From assembly GCA_029287575.1 (NCBI GenBank), contig JARFQW010000183.1, positions 1 to 38,895 on the forward strand: 38,895 nucleotides of DNA, written 5' to 3'. Every line of letters starts with the position of its first letter. The first letter of the stretch is position 1. Positions 25,390 to 32,901 of this stretch are shown here, one piece after another. The position numbers and the translations under genes are program-made. This stretch comes from Gammaproteobacteria bacterium. Its GTDB lineage: Bacteria; Pseudomonadota; Gammaproteobacteria; Steroidobacterales; XN24. The notes beneath the pieces are model-generated. The model ran no database searches and was not told where the DNA came from. It saw only the letters and a list, made by a program, of their open reading frames with translations.

Positions 25390-25859
25390 GCGTCTTCGGC
25401 CTCGTCTTCCAGCGCCGGCGGCCCAAGGGCCCGGGCTCGCTGAAGCAGCTGCTCCAGGACGCCGGCAAGGCGCTTGCGGTCCGAGGCCGGCAGATCGTCC
25501 AGCAGCGCCTGTTCGTATTTCAGCAGGACCGGTGTCAGGCGGGTAAAAATGCGCTCGCCGTCCGCGGTGAGCTCGAGCATGGACCGGCGCCGGTCTGCAT
25601 CCGCGAATTCCCGGCGGATCCGCCCGGCCGAGGTCAGCCGTGCCACGGCGCGGCTGACCGCCACCTTGTCCATCGCGGTCCGCGCGGCTACCTCGCCGGC
25701 GGAAATGCCGGGAAATCGGCCGAGTACTGCCAGGATCCGCCATTCAGCGATCGAGAGGCCGAAATGGTCCGAGTACGCTTCGGCCATCGCCGCGCTCACG
25801 GTATTCGACAACACCGAGAGGCGATAGGGCAGGAAGTCCTCGAGAATCAGGTTGTTCAT
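25386..25859 (-). CDS. MarR-family transcriptional regulator
   Basis: A 157-residue winged-helix protein. The core is [20 protein letters not shown] (helices 2-3), [21 protein letters not shown] (recognition helix) and [19 protein letters not shown] (the DRR wing typical of MarR), with N- and C-terminal dimerisation helices. It is divergent from the tyrosine-degradation operon and a palindrome fills the intervening promoter, so repression of hppD-hmgA-fahA-maiA, relieved by a pathway intermediate, is the likely role (inferred). The ligand cannot be read from sequence. It converges on kynA with overlapping stop codons (25386-25389). Confidence 0.92.
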   Translation of the reverse strand: MNNLILEDFLPYRLSVLSNTVSAAMAEAYSDHFGLSIAEWRILAVLGRFPGISAGEVAARTAMDKVAVSRAVARLTSAGRIRREFADADRRRSMLELTADGERIFTRLTPVLLKYEQALLDDLPASDRKRLAGVLEQLLQRARALGPPALEDEAEDA

Positions 25860-25872
25860 GATGCGCCGCAGC

Positions 25873-25902
25873 TTGTTGCGAAGGCCCTCTGGGCCGTATA
25901 AT
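25873..25902 (+). promoter_or_regulatory. Promoter of the tyrosine/homogentisate operon
   Basis: TTGTTG (25873-25878), an 18-base spacer and a perfect TATAAT (25897-25902) lie 90 bases before the hppD start. The -10 runs into the palindromic operator at 25901-25922, so a bound regulator would cover the transcription start. Confidence 0.6.
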
Positions 25903-25922
25903 TAGTTTCAAATGTAACTAAT
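25901..25922. promoter_or_regulatory. Palindromic operator, probably for the adjacent MarR protein
   Basis: The 22-base sequence has arms ATTAGTT and AACTAAT around TCAAATGT; apart from one symmetric pair and the central AA it is a complete palindrome. MarR proteins bind such 16-22-base dyads. Its position between the regulator and hppD, over the plus-strand start site, fits repression of the operon and possibly autoregulation. Confidence 0.65.
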
Positions 25923-25992
25923 TTCACCGTCCGCGTTCAAGCCCGCCTGTTGGGCTGGGCGCTGGCGTTGTCATGACCTGGAGGAGACCCCC

Positions 25993-27048
25993 ATGACAGC
26001 AGCCCCATCGAACCCCCTGGGCATCGACGGTTTCGACTTCATCGAATTTGCCGCACCGGATGCGGAAGTTCTCCATGACCTGTTTCGCCGCATGGGCTTT
26101 ACCGCCGTGGCCAGGCACAGGGATCTGGCGATCACCCTGTATCGGCAGGGCGCGGTCAACTTCCTTGTCAACGAGGAGTCCGACAGCTTCGCGGCCGATT
26201 TCGCCCGACGCCACGGGCCGTGTGCCTGCGGGTTCGCCATCCGTGTCGCCGATGCGCCCGAGGCGCTGGCCCATGCGCTGGCCAACGGGGCGAGCCCGGT
26301 GACGGAGCGCGGCGACACCCTGGCCGTCAAGACGCCGGTCATACACGGCATCGGCGACAGCGTGCTGTATCTCGTGGATCGCTACGGTGACCGGACGGTT
26401 TTCGACACCGAGTACGAATACATCGAGGGCGTGGATCGGCATCCCGAAGGTTACGGCATGACGTACATCGATCACCTGACCCACAACGTCTATCCGGGCA
26501 ACATGGACACCTGGGCCGATTTCTACGAGCGCATATTCAATTTCCGGGAAATCCGCTACTTCGACATCAAGGGTCAGCAGACCGGTCTGGTCTCCCGTGC
26601 GATGACGGCCCCGGACGGCATGGTGCGGATTCCCATCAACGAGGCGACCGACGACAAGTCACAGATCGCCGAGTACCTGGAGGAATACAAGGGCGAGGGT
26701 ATCCAGCACATTGCCCTGTTTACCGACGACATCTACGCGACCGTTGAACAGCTTCGCTCCCGCAGCCTGGAATTTCTGGACGTGCCGGACACCTATTACG
26801 AGATGGTGGACGAGCGTATTCCGGGCCACAACGAAGATCTCGAGAGAATGGGCGCCAACCGCATTCTCATCGATGCCGATACCCGGACCCAGCGCCAGCT
26901 GCTACTGCAGATATTTACCCAGACCTGTATCGGTCCCATCTTCTTCGAGATCATTCAGCGCAAGGGCAATGAGGGATTCGGTGAAGGCAATTTCCAGGCC
27001 CTGTTCGAATCCATCGAGCGCGATCAGATGCGCCGTGGCGTGATCTGA
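25993..27048 (+). CDS. hppD: 4-hydroxyphenylpyruvate dioxygenase
   Basis: A 351-residue vicinal-oxygen-chelate enzyme converting 4-hydroxyphenylpyruvate to homogentisate. The Fe(II) ligands are His161 (TYIDHLTHNV), His239 (GIQHIALFTDD) and Glu319 (IFFEIIQRKG). The C-terminal gate GFGEGNFQALFESIERDQ is complete. A GGAGGAG site precedes the ATG at 25993. It is the first gene of a four-gene run, downstream of a clear promoter and operator. It is the usual bacterial length; nothing is missing. Confidence 0.97.
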   Translation: MTAAPSNPLGIDGFDFIEFAAPDAEVLHDLFRRMGFTAVARHRDLAITLYRQGAVNFLVNEESDSFAADFARRHGPCACGFAIRVADAPEALAHALANGASPVTERGDTLAVKTPVIHGIGDSVLYLVDRYGDRTVFDTEYEYIEGVDRHPEGYGMTYIDHLTHNVYPGNMDTWADFYERIFNFREIRYFDIKGQQTGLVSRAMTAPDGMVRIPINEATDDKSQIAEYLEEYKGEGIQHIALFTDDIYATVEQLRSRSLEFLDVPDTYYEMVDERIPGHNEDLERMGANRILIDADTRTQRQLLLQIFTQTCIGPIFFEIIQRKGNEGFGEGNFQALFESIERDQMRRGVI

Positions 27049-27061
27049 GGGTGGGCTTACG

Positions 27062-28183
27062 GTGAACAAGTGGATCAGTTTTCCGCGCATCGAGGGCGAA
27101 GCCTCCCGGCAGGCCCACGCCGCTCTCCCCGAAGGCACCTATGAGCGCGAGCTGGGCAAGGAAGGCTTTTTCGGCCCGGCCACGCACATGTACCATCGCC
27201 GCCCGCCGACGGGCTGGTCGCGATTCGAGGGGCCGCTGCGGCCGCGCGCCTTCGATGCCGGGAAGCTCCGCGGCCACGGGCCTTCGCCCTGGGACGCGGC
27301 GGTGCTTCTGCACAACGCCCATGTGGGCTTTCGCTACTGGACATTGCATAACAGCATGGACCATCTGGTACGGAATTCCGACGGCGATGAACTGATCTTT
27401 GTGCACTCAGGGGCGGGCGAGATGTTCTGTGATTACGGTCATCTCGCGATCACGGCCGGCGACTACGTCGTGCTCCCCAGGGGAACGATGTGGCGTATCG
27501 AATGCGAATCGGCCATGGACATGCTTCTGATCGAGGCCACCAACGACAGCTACCGCCTGCCGGACAAGGGCCTGGTCGGGCCGCACGCCATTTTCGACGA
27601 AGCGATGCTGGATACGCCGGCGATCGACGACGCATTTCGCGCTCAGTCCGCGGACGACGAATGGCGCGTGGTCGTGAAGCGCCGTGGTCAACTTTCGACG
27701 ATCACCTATCCGTACAATCCGCTGGACGCGGTGGGCTGGAAGGGTGACCTCGCACCCGTCAGGATCAACTGGCGTGATATCCGTCCGCTGATGAGTCACC
27801 GCTACCATCTGCCGCCGTCAGCTCACACCACATTTCTCGCCAGGCGGTTCGTCGTCTGCACGTTTGTGCCACGCCCGTTCGAAACGGATGCCGACGCGCT
27901 GAAAGTGCCGTTTTTCCACAACAACGACGACTACGATGAGGTCCTCTTCTATCACGCCGGCGAGTTCTTCTCCCGTGACAACATTCATCCCGGCATGATC
28001 ACTCTGCACCCCTGTGGCTTCACTCATGGCCCGCACCCGAAGGCTCTGGGCAACATGCTGCAGCAAAAGGCGCCGGGTACCAATGAAGTGGCGGTCATGC
28101 TGGATACGCGGGATGCGCTCGAGGTGAGCGCGCTCGCCGAAACCGTGGAATGGGACGGCTACGTGGATTCGTGGCGGGCCTGA
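27062..28183 (+). CDS. hmgA: Homogentisate 1,2-dioxygenase (short bacterial form)
   Basis: Cupin-fold iron enzyme of 373 residues that opens homogentisate to maleylacetoacetate. It is shorter than the roughly 430-residue Pseudomonas and animal enzymes, mainly before the catalytic cupin. HMYHRRPPTGW and DGDELIFVHSGAGEMFCDYG mark the first half; the C-terminal part holds the likely iron ligands in FFHNNDDYDEVLFYHAGEF and GFTHGPHP (His322/His325). The start is a GTG at 27062 with GAGGGTGGG upstream, 13 bases behind the hppD stop. A hairpin follows the gene before fahA. Confidence 0.93.
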   Translation: MNKWISFPRIEGEASRQAHAALPEGTYERELGKEGFFGPATHMYHRRPPTGWSRFEGPLRPRAFDAGKLRGHGPSPWDAAVLLHNAHVGFRYWTLHNSMDHLVRNSDGDELIFVHSGAGEMFCDYGHLAITAGDYVVLPRGTMWRIECESAMDMLLIEATNDSYRLPDKGLVGPHAIFDEAMLDTPAIDDAFRAQSADDEWRVVVKRRGQLSTITYPYNPLDAVGWKGDLAPVRINWRDIRPLMSHRYHLPPSAHTTFLARRFVVCTFVPRPFETDADALKVPFFHNNDDYDEVLFYHAGEFFSRDNIHPGMITLHPCGFTHGPHPKALGNMLQQKAPGTNEVAVMLDTRDALEVSALAETVEWDGYVDSWRA

Positions 28184-28192
28184 ACCGCCGGC

Positions 28193-28212
28193 CGCGGGGT
28201 AGCGGCCCCGCG
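28193..28212 (+). repeat. Intercistronic hairpin between hmgA and fahA
   Basis: CGCGGGG (28193-28199) and CCCCGCG (28206-28212) form a perfect 7-base-pair GC stem with a six-base loop, ten bases behind the hmgA stop. There is no T-run; it may protect or tune the mRNA rather than end transcription. Confidence 0.4.
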
Positions 28213-28244
28213 CCGTTCCGAAAAACCAGAAAGGATCTGCGAAC

Positions 28245-29225
28245 ATGAAGCTAGCGAGTCTTTCCGAAGGCGGCCGCGACGGCACCTTGATCGTCGTCAG
28301 CCGGGACCTTTCCAGAGCGGCGAAGGCGGATGCGGTGGCGCCCACCCTGCAGGCGGCGCTCGAAAACTGGGCCGACGTCGAGACAGATCTGGCGGTGCTG
28401 GCCGGCCGGCTCGAAGACGGGTCCGCCAGCGCGGCATTTGACCTGGACTGGAACGGCCTCGCCTCACCGCTGCCGCGGGCCTTTCAGTTTCTCGACGGCA
28501 GCGCCTACCTGCCGCATGTCGAACGCGTGCGTCGGGCCCGTGGAGCGGAGATGCCGCCGAGCTTCCTGACCGATCCGCTCATGTATCAGGCCGTATCGGA
28601 CGGCTTCCTGCCGCCGCGCGGCACGATTCCGGCGGGCAGCGAGGATTTCGGTATCGACTTCGAGGCCGAGGTCTGTGTGATTACCGGCGATGTGCCCATG
28701 GGCGTTTCCGCAGATGAGGCGGAAGCCGGCATCCGGCTCCTGTGCCTGATCAACGATGTCTCGCTGCGTAACCTGATTCCCGCCGAGCTCGGGAAGGGTT
28801 TCGGATTTGTCCAGTCCAAGCCCCGGTCAGCCCTCTCTCCCGTGGCGGTCACGCCCGACGAGCTGGGTTCCGCCTGGTCGGGGGGCAAGATCCATTTGCC
28901 TTTACTCACCCACTACAACGGTGAACTGTTCGGCCGTCCGGAATGTGGCGAGGACATGCAGTTCGGCTTCCCGGAGCTGATCGCGCACGCGGCGAAGACC
29001 CGGCCCCTGGGGGCGGGCACCATCATTGGTTCGGGCACGATCGCCAACCAGGACGAGAGCGTCGGGGCCTCATGCCTCGCCGAACGGCGCATGCTGGAAA
29101 TTATTGCTGAAGGCAAGCCGAAAACCCCATTCATGCGATTTGGCGACACGGTGCGGATCGAAATGCTGGATGCCGCCGGGCAGAGTATTTTCGGCCGCCT
29201 CGAGCACACCGTCGAGGCGGCCTGA
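28245..29225 (+). CDS. fahA: Fumarylacetoacetate hydrolase family protein (fumarylacetoacetase)
   Basis: A 326-residue FAH-fold metal hydrolase that splits fumarylacetoacetate into fumarate and acetoacetate. Signatures are FGIDFEAEVCVITGDVPMG (metal-binding acidic residues), LLCLINDVSLRNLIP and the C-terminal GTIIGSGTIANQDE. It belongs to the shorter two-domain bacterial type rather than the roughly 420-residue animal type. AAAGGA lies upstream of the ATG at 28245. Its position between hmgA and maiA makes the pathway assignment strong. Confidence 0.93.
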   Translation: MKLASLSEGGRDGTLIVVSRDLSRAAKADAVAPTLQAALENWADVETDLAVLAGRLEDGSASAAFDLDWNGLASPLPRAFQFLDGSAYLPHVERVRRARGAEMPPSFLTDPLMYQAVSDGFLPPRGTIPAGSEDFGIDFEAEVCVITGDVPMGVSADEAEAGIRLLCLINDVSLRNLIPAELGKGFGFVQSKPRSALSPVAVTPDELGSAWSGGKIHLPLLTHYNGELFGRPECGEDMQFGFPELIAHAAKTRPLGAGTIIGSGTIANQDESVGASCLAERRMLEIIAEGKPKTPFMRFGDTVRIEMLDAAGQSIFGRLEHTVEAA

Positions 29226-29230
29226 CCGAC

Positions 29231-29881
29231 GTGAGCGGTCTCGCCCTGCACAGCTACTGGCGCAGCTCCGCTGCCTACCGGGTCCGCATCGCCCTGGGTC
29301 TGAAGGAGCTGGACTGGCGTACCGCGGGTGTTCATCTCGTGCGTGACGGCGGGGAACAGCACTCCGACACCTATCGCCGCCTCAATCCCCAGGGCCTCGT
29401 GCCGACTCTGGAGACCGACGCAGTCGTCCTGACACAGTCGATGGCAATCATCGAGTACCTGGACGAACGTTTCCCCGAACCGCCCCTGTTGCCCGCCGAC
29501 GCCGCGGGCCGGGCCAGGGTGCGCGCTCTGGCCCAGATTGTCGCCTGCGATATCCATCCGCTGAACAACCTGCGCGTTCTGCAGTGGCTCAGGAACCATC
29601 TCGGCGCGGACAAAGGCCAGCGCAATCAGTGGTACCGGCACTGGATTTCGGAGGGGTTCAACGCACTGGAGGCGCTGCTCAGAAACAGCCGGGCCACCGG
29701 GCGTTACTGCCACGGAGACACGCCTTCGCTGGCCGACCTGTGTCTGATACCGCAGGTTTACAACGCGATCCGCTATGAATGCGATCTCGAGGCGTATCCG
29801 GAGATTCGCCGGATCAATACCGCCTGCCTGGAACTCGACGCGTTCGCCAAGGCAGTGCCGGAGGCCCAGCCCGACGCCTGA
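29231..29881 (+). CDS. maiA: Maleylacetoacetate isomerase (zeta-class glutathione transferase)
   Basis: A 216-residue GST-fold enzyme, the usual length, that isomerises maleylacetoacetate to fumarylacetoacetate using glutathione. The zeta-class active-site segment is LHSYWRSSAAYRVRIAL (6-22; Ser-Ser motif with the conserved Arg). VLTQSMAIIEYLDERFP is the glutathione-binding loop and CHGDTPSLADLCLIPQVYNA the C-terminal motif. The start is a GTG five bases behind fahA. It completes the route from 4-hydroxyphenylpyruvate to fumarate and acetoacetate. Confidence 0.95.
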   Translation: MSGLALHSYWRSSAAYRVRIALGLKELDWRTAGVHLVRDGGEQHSDTYRRLNPQGLVPTLETDAVVLTQSMAIIEYLDERFPEPPLLPADAAGRARVRALAQIVACDIHPLNNLRVLQWLRNHLGADKGQRNQWYRHWISEGFNALEALLRNSRATGRYCHGDTPSLADLCLIPQVYNAIRYECDLEAYPEIRRINTACLELDAFAKAVPEAQPDA

Positions 29882-29925
29882 TCCGTTGCTAGACTCTCAC
29901 TTGCTGACGGAAGCGGGAGGCGATC

Positions 29926-30765
29926 TTGAGCAACGTCAAGGTGTTTGTCTTTCTGGCCGGCCTTACGGCGCTGTTTGGCGTCGTGGGCGGGGCCGTGGGG
30001 GGCCAGACCGGCATGCTGGCGGCCCTCGGGCTGGCCTTCATCATGAATTTCTACATGTACTTCAATTCGTCGAAGACGGTGTTGAAGGCCTACCGGGCGG
30101 AAACGGTCAGCCCCGAACAGGCCCCCGAACTGTACGCCATGGTTGACCGGCTTCGTCAGAACGCCGGTCTGCCAATGCCGACCGTGGCCATTGCGCCGCA
30201 GCGGCAGGCCAATGCATTTGCGACTGGCAGAAATCCGGAGCATGCGGTTGTGTGCGTAACCCGGGGCCTGCTCGACCTCGTCGATGCCGATGAGCTTGAA
30301 GGCGTGCTGGCCCACGAACTCGGGCACGTGAAAAACCGTGACATGTTGCTGCAGACCATTTCGGCGAGCCTGTCGGGAGCGATCACCAATCTCGCGCGGG
30401 TCGGCGCCTACGCGCCCATGGGCGGGCAGCGGGGCCAGCGCTCGGCCCTCGCGCCCTTGCTGGCAATCCTGTCGCCGATTGCCGCGATGATTCTGCAGTT
30501 CGGCATCAGCCGTTCTCGGGAGTTCAAGGCCGACGCCGCGGGCGCGGAAATTTCGGGCAAGCCGCTGGCGCTGGCGAGTGCCCTGGAGAAGCTGCAGGCC
30601 GGCGCAAGGCGTACACCGATGAATATTGCGCCGTCCATGGCGCCGCTGGCCCAGGTCAATCCCCTGTCAGCGTTCTCCGGGGGCCTTGCCAGCCTGTTCT
30701 CGACCCATCCTCCGACCGAGGAGCGGGTAGAGCGGCTGAAGAAGCTCGCTCAATCCGGGGCTTGA
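29926..30765 (+). CDS. htpX: HtpX-like zinc metalloprotease (M48)
   Basis: A 279-residue inner-membrane protease for quality control of membrane proteins. Two N-terminal membrane segments (about 5-25 and 28-46) precede the catalytic domain with HELGH (His130, Glu131, His134); the third zinc ligand is the glutamate in SREFKADAAGAE (near 203). Another hydrophobic segment is LAPLLAILSPIAAMILQFGI, and the tail LFSTHPPTEERVERL is characteristic. The start is a TTG at 29926 preceded by GGGAGG; 44 bases separate it from maiA, so it could be a new unit or a read-through gene. Confidence 0.94.
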   Translation: MSNVKVFVFLAGLTALFGVVGGAVGGQTGMLAALGLAFIMNFYMYFNSSKTVLKAYRAETVSPEQAPELYAMVDRLRQNAGLPMPTVAIAPQRQANAFATGRNPEHAVVCVTRGLLDLVDADELEGVLAHELGHVKNRDMLLQTISASLSGAITNLARVGAYAPMGGQRGQRSALAPLLAILSPIAAMILQFGISRSREFKADAAGAEISGKPLALASALEKLQAGARRTPMNIAPSMAPLAQVNPLSAFSGGLASLFSTHPPTEERVERLKKLAQSGA

Positions 30766-31448
30766 GACGGGGAGTGGGTCCGGCCGGGGCCGTCATATTC
30801 GACTGCGACGGCGTTCTCGTCGACTCCGAGCCGCTGGCCCTCGAAGTGATGGCCGGCGAGCTGGCGGCCCTGGGACTGCACCTGGAGAACGCCGAAATCC
30901 ATCGCCGCTTTACCGGGCGAAGCCTTGCGGACTGTCAGCGCATTATTGGACAACTCACGCCCCACCCCGACGTCGAGGGTTTTGCGTCGCGGTTCGAGAC
31001 CCGGCTGGGCGCGGTGTTCGAGGCGCGCCTCCAGCCCGTGGACGGCATCGGAGACGTGCTGACGGCACTCGCCGCCGCGAACCGCCTCGTCGCAGTCGCC
31101 TCCAGCGGCAGCCAGGCGAAGATCCGCCGCAGCCTGCAGCTCACCGGGCTCGGGGCATTCTTTCCGTCATCGCGGGTGTTCAGCGCCGAAGACGTGTCCG
31201 AAGGAAAGCCCGCGCCGGACCTGTTTCTGCACGCGGCCGGCTTGATCGGCGTTCCCCCGGCACACTGCACGGTCGTTGAGGATTCGACCCCCGGCCTGAT
31301 GGCGGCTACCGCGGCCGGCATGCGGGTCGTCGCCCTGGTGCGCCCGGGAACGCTGCCCGTCGAAGTGCCGCCGGGCGCCGAGGTCGCGACCGATACCCGG
31401 ATGTTGCCGAGGCTGTTGCGCGCTGACCGGGTGGAGAATGAGGCGTGA
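30762..31448 (+). CDS. HAD-superfamily phosphatase (subfamily IA, beta-phosphoglucomutase-like)
   Basis: A 228-residue HAD hydrolase with motif I FDCDGVLVDSE (nucleophile Asp14, acid Asp16), motif II VASSGS, and motif III/IV GKPAPDLFLHAAG plus VVEDSTPGLMAATAAGM. The alpha-helical cap lies between motifs I and II. Likely substrates are small phosphorylated metabolites (phosphoglycolate, sugar phosphates); none can be named. The start is uncertain: a TTG at 30762 overlaps the htpX stop (TTGA), and a GTG at 30774 would be four codons shorter. No close functional link to HtpX is evident. Confidence 0.87.
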   Translation: MRRGVGPAGAVIFDCDGVLVDSEPLALEVMAGELAALGLHLENAEIHRRFTGRSLADCQRIIGQLTPHPDVEGFASRFETRLGAVFEARLQPVDGIGDVLTALAAANRLVAVASSGSQAKIRRSLQLTGLGAFFPSSRVFSAEDVSEGKPAPDLFLHAAGLIGVPPAHCTVVEDSTPGLMAATAAGMRVVALVRPGTLPVEVPPGAEVATDTRMLPRLLRADRVENEA

Positions 31449-31502
31449 TGGTCTTCAGCGCGGATGAGAACGGTCGTACCCGGCGACCGGGGCTGCTCCG
31501 GA

Positions 31503-32132
31503 TCAGGCCCTGCTGCTGGGCCGCTCCCGCACTTCGGTGTGCCACCGGGCCAGGTGCGGGCGCGACTCGCCGTAGCCGAGCTTGATCGCCCGGGCGAAAT
31601 CGATAATGCACAGTGCCGTGATGTCCGCAATGGTGAACCCGCCACCGGCGATGTAGCGGACGTCCGTCAGGCGGGTGTCCAGTTGGTCGTAAAACGCCTG
31701 CAGACGGGCGCGGCCGCGGGCCGCCAGTTCGGGAATCGCCGGATCGCCGGTGCGTCCGGCCACTGCTCGGTCGGCGTAGTTCGGCGCACTGTTGCGGAAG
31801 GCCTCTGCCACGGGAATACCGCCGTCGAACTCGACCAGTCGCTGCCAGCGTCCAACAAGGGCCCGGGACCGGGGGTCCGTGCCCATCAGCGGCGGGTCCG
31901 GCTGCAGCTCCTCGAAATAGCGGCTGATCGCGACGGATTCGTCGATTGTGGTCCCGTCGTCGAGGACGAGCGTGGGCAACAGGCCGCGGGGATTGATGGC
32001 GAGAAAATCGGCGCCGAGATTCTCGCCGCCAACGATGTCGATCTCCACCCGTGGCACCTCAATGCCTTTTTCGGCGAGAAAGATCCTCACGCGACGGGGA
32101 TTGGGGGCGAGCGGCGCATCGTAGAGCTTCAT
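31503..32132 (-). CDS. Glutathione S-transferase family protein
   Basis: A 209-residue protein. The thioredoxin-fold N-terminus reads MKLYDAPLAPNPRRVRIFLA, then NPRGLLPTLVLDDGTTIDES (glutathione-binding cis-Pro and Glu-Ser). The helical C-terminal domain has FTIADITALCIIDFARAI. The active-site position after the first strand is APNPRR rather than Tyr or Cys, as in several bacterial beta-like or nu-like classes. I chose the ATG at 32132 because it begins the fold; the frame is open to 32264 but that extension is unlike GSTs, and no strong ribosome site exists for either. Substrate unknown. It converges on the HAD gene. Confidence 0.86.
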   Translation of the reverse strand: MKLYDAPLAPNPRRVRIFLAEKGIEVPRVEIDIVGGENLGADFLAINPRGLLPTLVLDDGTTIDESVAISRYFEELQPDPPLMGTDPRSRALVGRWQRLVEFDGGIPVAEAFRNSAPNYADRAVAGRTGDPAIPELAARGRARLQAFYDQLDTRLTDVRYIAGGGFTIADITALCIIDFARAIKLGYGESRPHLARWHTEVRERPSSRA

Positions 32133-32287
32133 GAGGAGAAGGCCTTGGAGAAGTCGGGCCTGCAATGCTAACTCTTCCAGAGATACGTCGCTGGCGTGTT
32201 TCGGAGACTGCGCATATCCGTCGGTGTTGGCGAGCGCCATAATTCCAGTGAGCTTCATTGGCAAGGCCGGAACGGTTATCGGGAAGG

Positions 32288-32311
32288 GCCGGCGCCGGAT
32301 TCGGCGCCGGC
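32288..32311. repeat. Perfect 10-base-pair inverted repeat
   Basis: GCCGGCGCCG (32288-32297) and CGGCGCCGGC (32302-32311) flank GATT. The hairpin stands 22 bases before the Shine-Dalgarno of the GIY-YIG-like gene, in the 210-base gap to the divergent GST gene. No T-run follows. It could be a leader structure or a protein-binding dyad; the rest of the gap shows no confident promoter. Confidence 0.45.
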
Positions 32312-32342
32312 TGCCTGGTCGCCGGTGGCATAGGAGGACCTA

Positions 32343-32834
32343 ATGAGCCGATTCAGCACCGCGGATATTCCTTCGCAGCCCGGCGTCTACGCGTTCCATG
32401 CCCGTGACAGCCTGTTGTGGGTCGGATACGGGATGAGCATTCGGGAACGTGTCGAGCACCACCTGCTTCAAGGCGAGCCAATCAAGAATCCCGGCGTGAG
32501 CCAGGCAGTGGCGCCGGACCCGGCGCGGGTCACCAAGGTGGTCTGGTGGCTCTATCGGGAGAAACCGGACGTGGCTTCCCTCGAGGCAGCGTGGGAGCTG
32601 GCGGTTCGCGAGCTGTCACCGCATATGCGGCCACGCCACGCGGTCGAAGGAGAAGCGCTTGCCCATCTGGAGGACGTGGAATTCGTGCGCCGGGTCAGGG
32701 CCCGGCTGGCCGGCCCGCCGGACGGCGTGTTCGTCCCCCAGAATCTCGACCCGTTGACGAGAAACGTGATCGAGCTGGAGGGAAAAGTCGATTCCCTCCG
32801 GGCCCGGCTGGATTCCGGGGAGAAGCAGGACTAG
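32343..32834 (+). CDS. Small stand-alone GIY-YIG-like protein
   Basis: A 163-residue protein whose N-terminal 95 residues align with the GIY-YIG fold, using UvrC as guide: PGVYAFH (Tyr16) for the GIY motif, LLWVGYG (25-30; Trp for the usual Tyr) for YIG, SIRERVEHHL (Arg36) for the catalytic arginine helix, and VASLEAAWELAVRELSPHMRP (Glu81) for the metal-binding glutamate segment. A short coiled-coil-like tail (ELEGKVDSLRARL) follows. Family members cut DNA, but the changed second tyrosine leaves activity open. AGGAGG at 32333-32338 is the strongest ribosome site nearby. I do not recognise a named relative and no partner gene is adjacent. Confidence 0.68.
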   Translation: MSRFSTADIPSQPGVYAFHARDSLLWVGYGMSIRERVEHHLLQGEPIKNPGVSQAVAPDPARVTKVVWWLYREKPDVASLEAAWELAVRELSPHMRPRHAVEGEALAHLEDVEFVRRVRARLAGPPDGVFVPQNLDPLTRNVIELEGKVDSLRARLDSGEKQD

Positions 32835-32901
32835 CGGGGCGCGAGGCCTGCGACTTCAGGGCTGGCGCGCCGATCCGCGCCAAAAATCAGTGGCCGGGGG
32901 G

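Noticed and set aside
31449..31502. Possible terminator between the convergent HAD and GST genes (CCCGG-CGA-CCGGG)
   Set aside because: The stem has only five pairs and no T-run on either strand.
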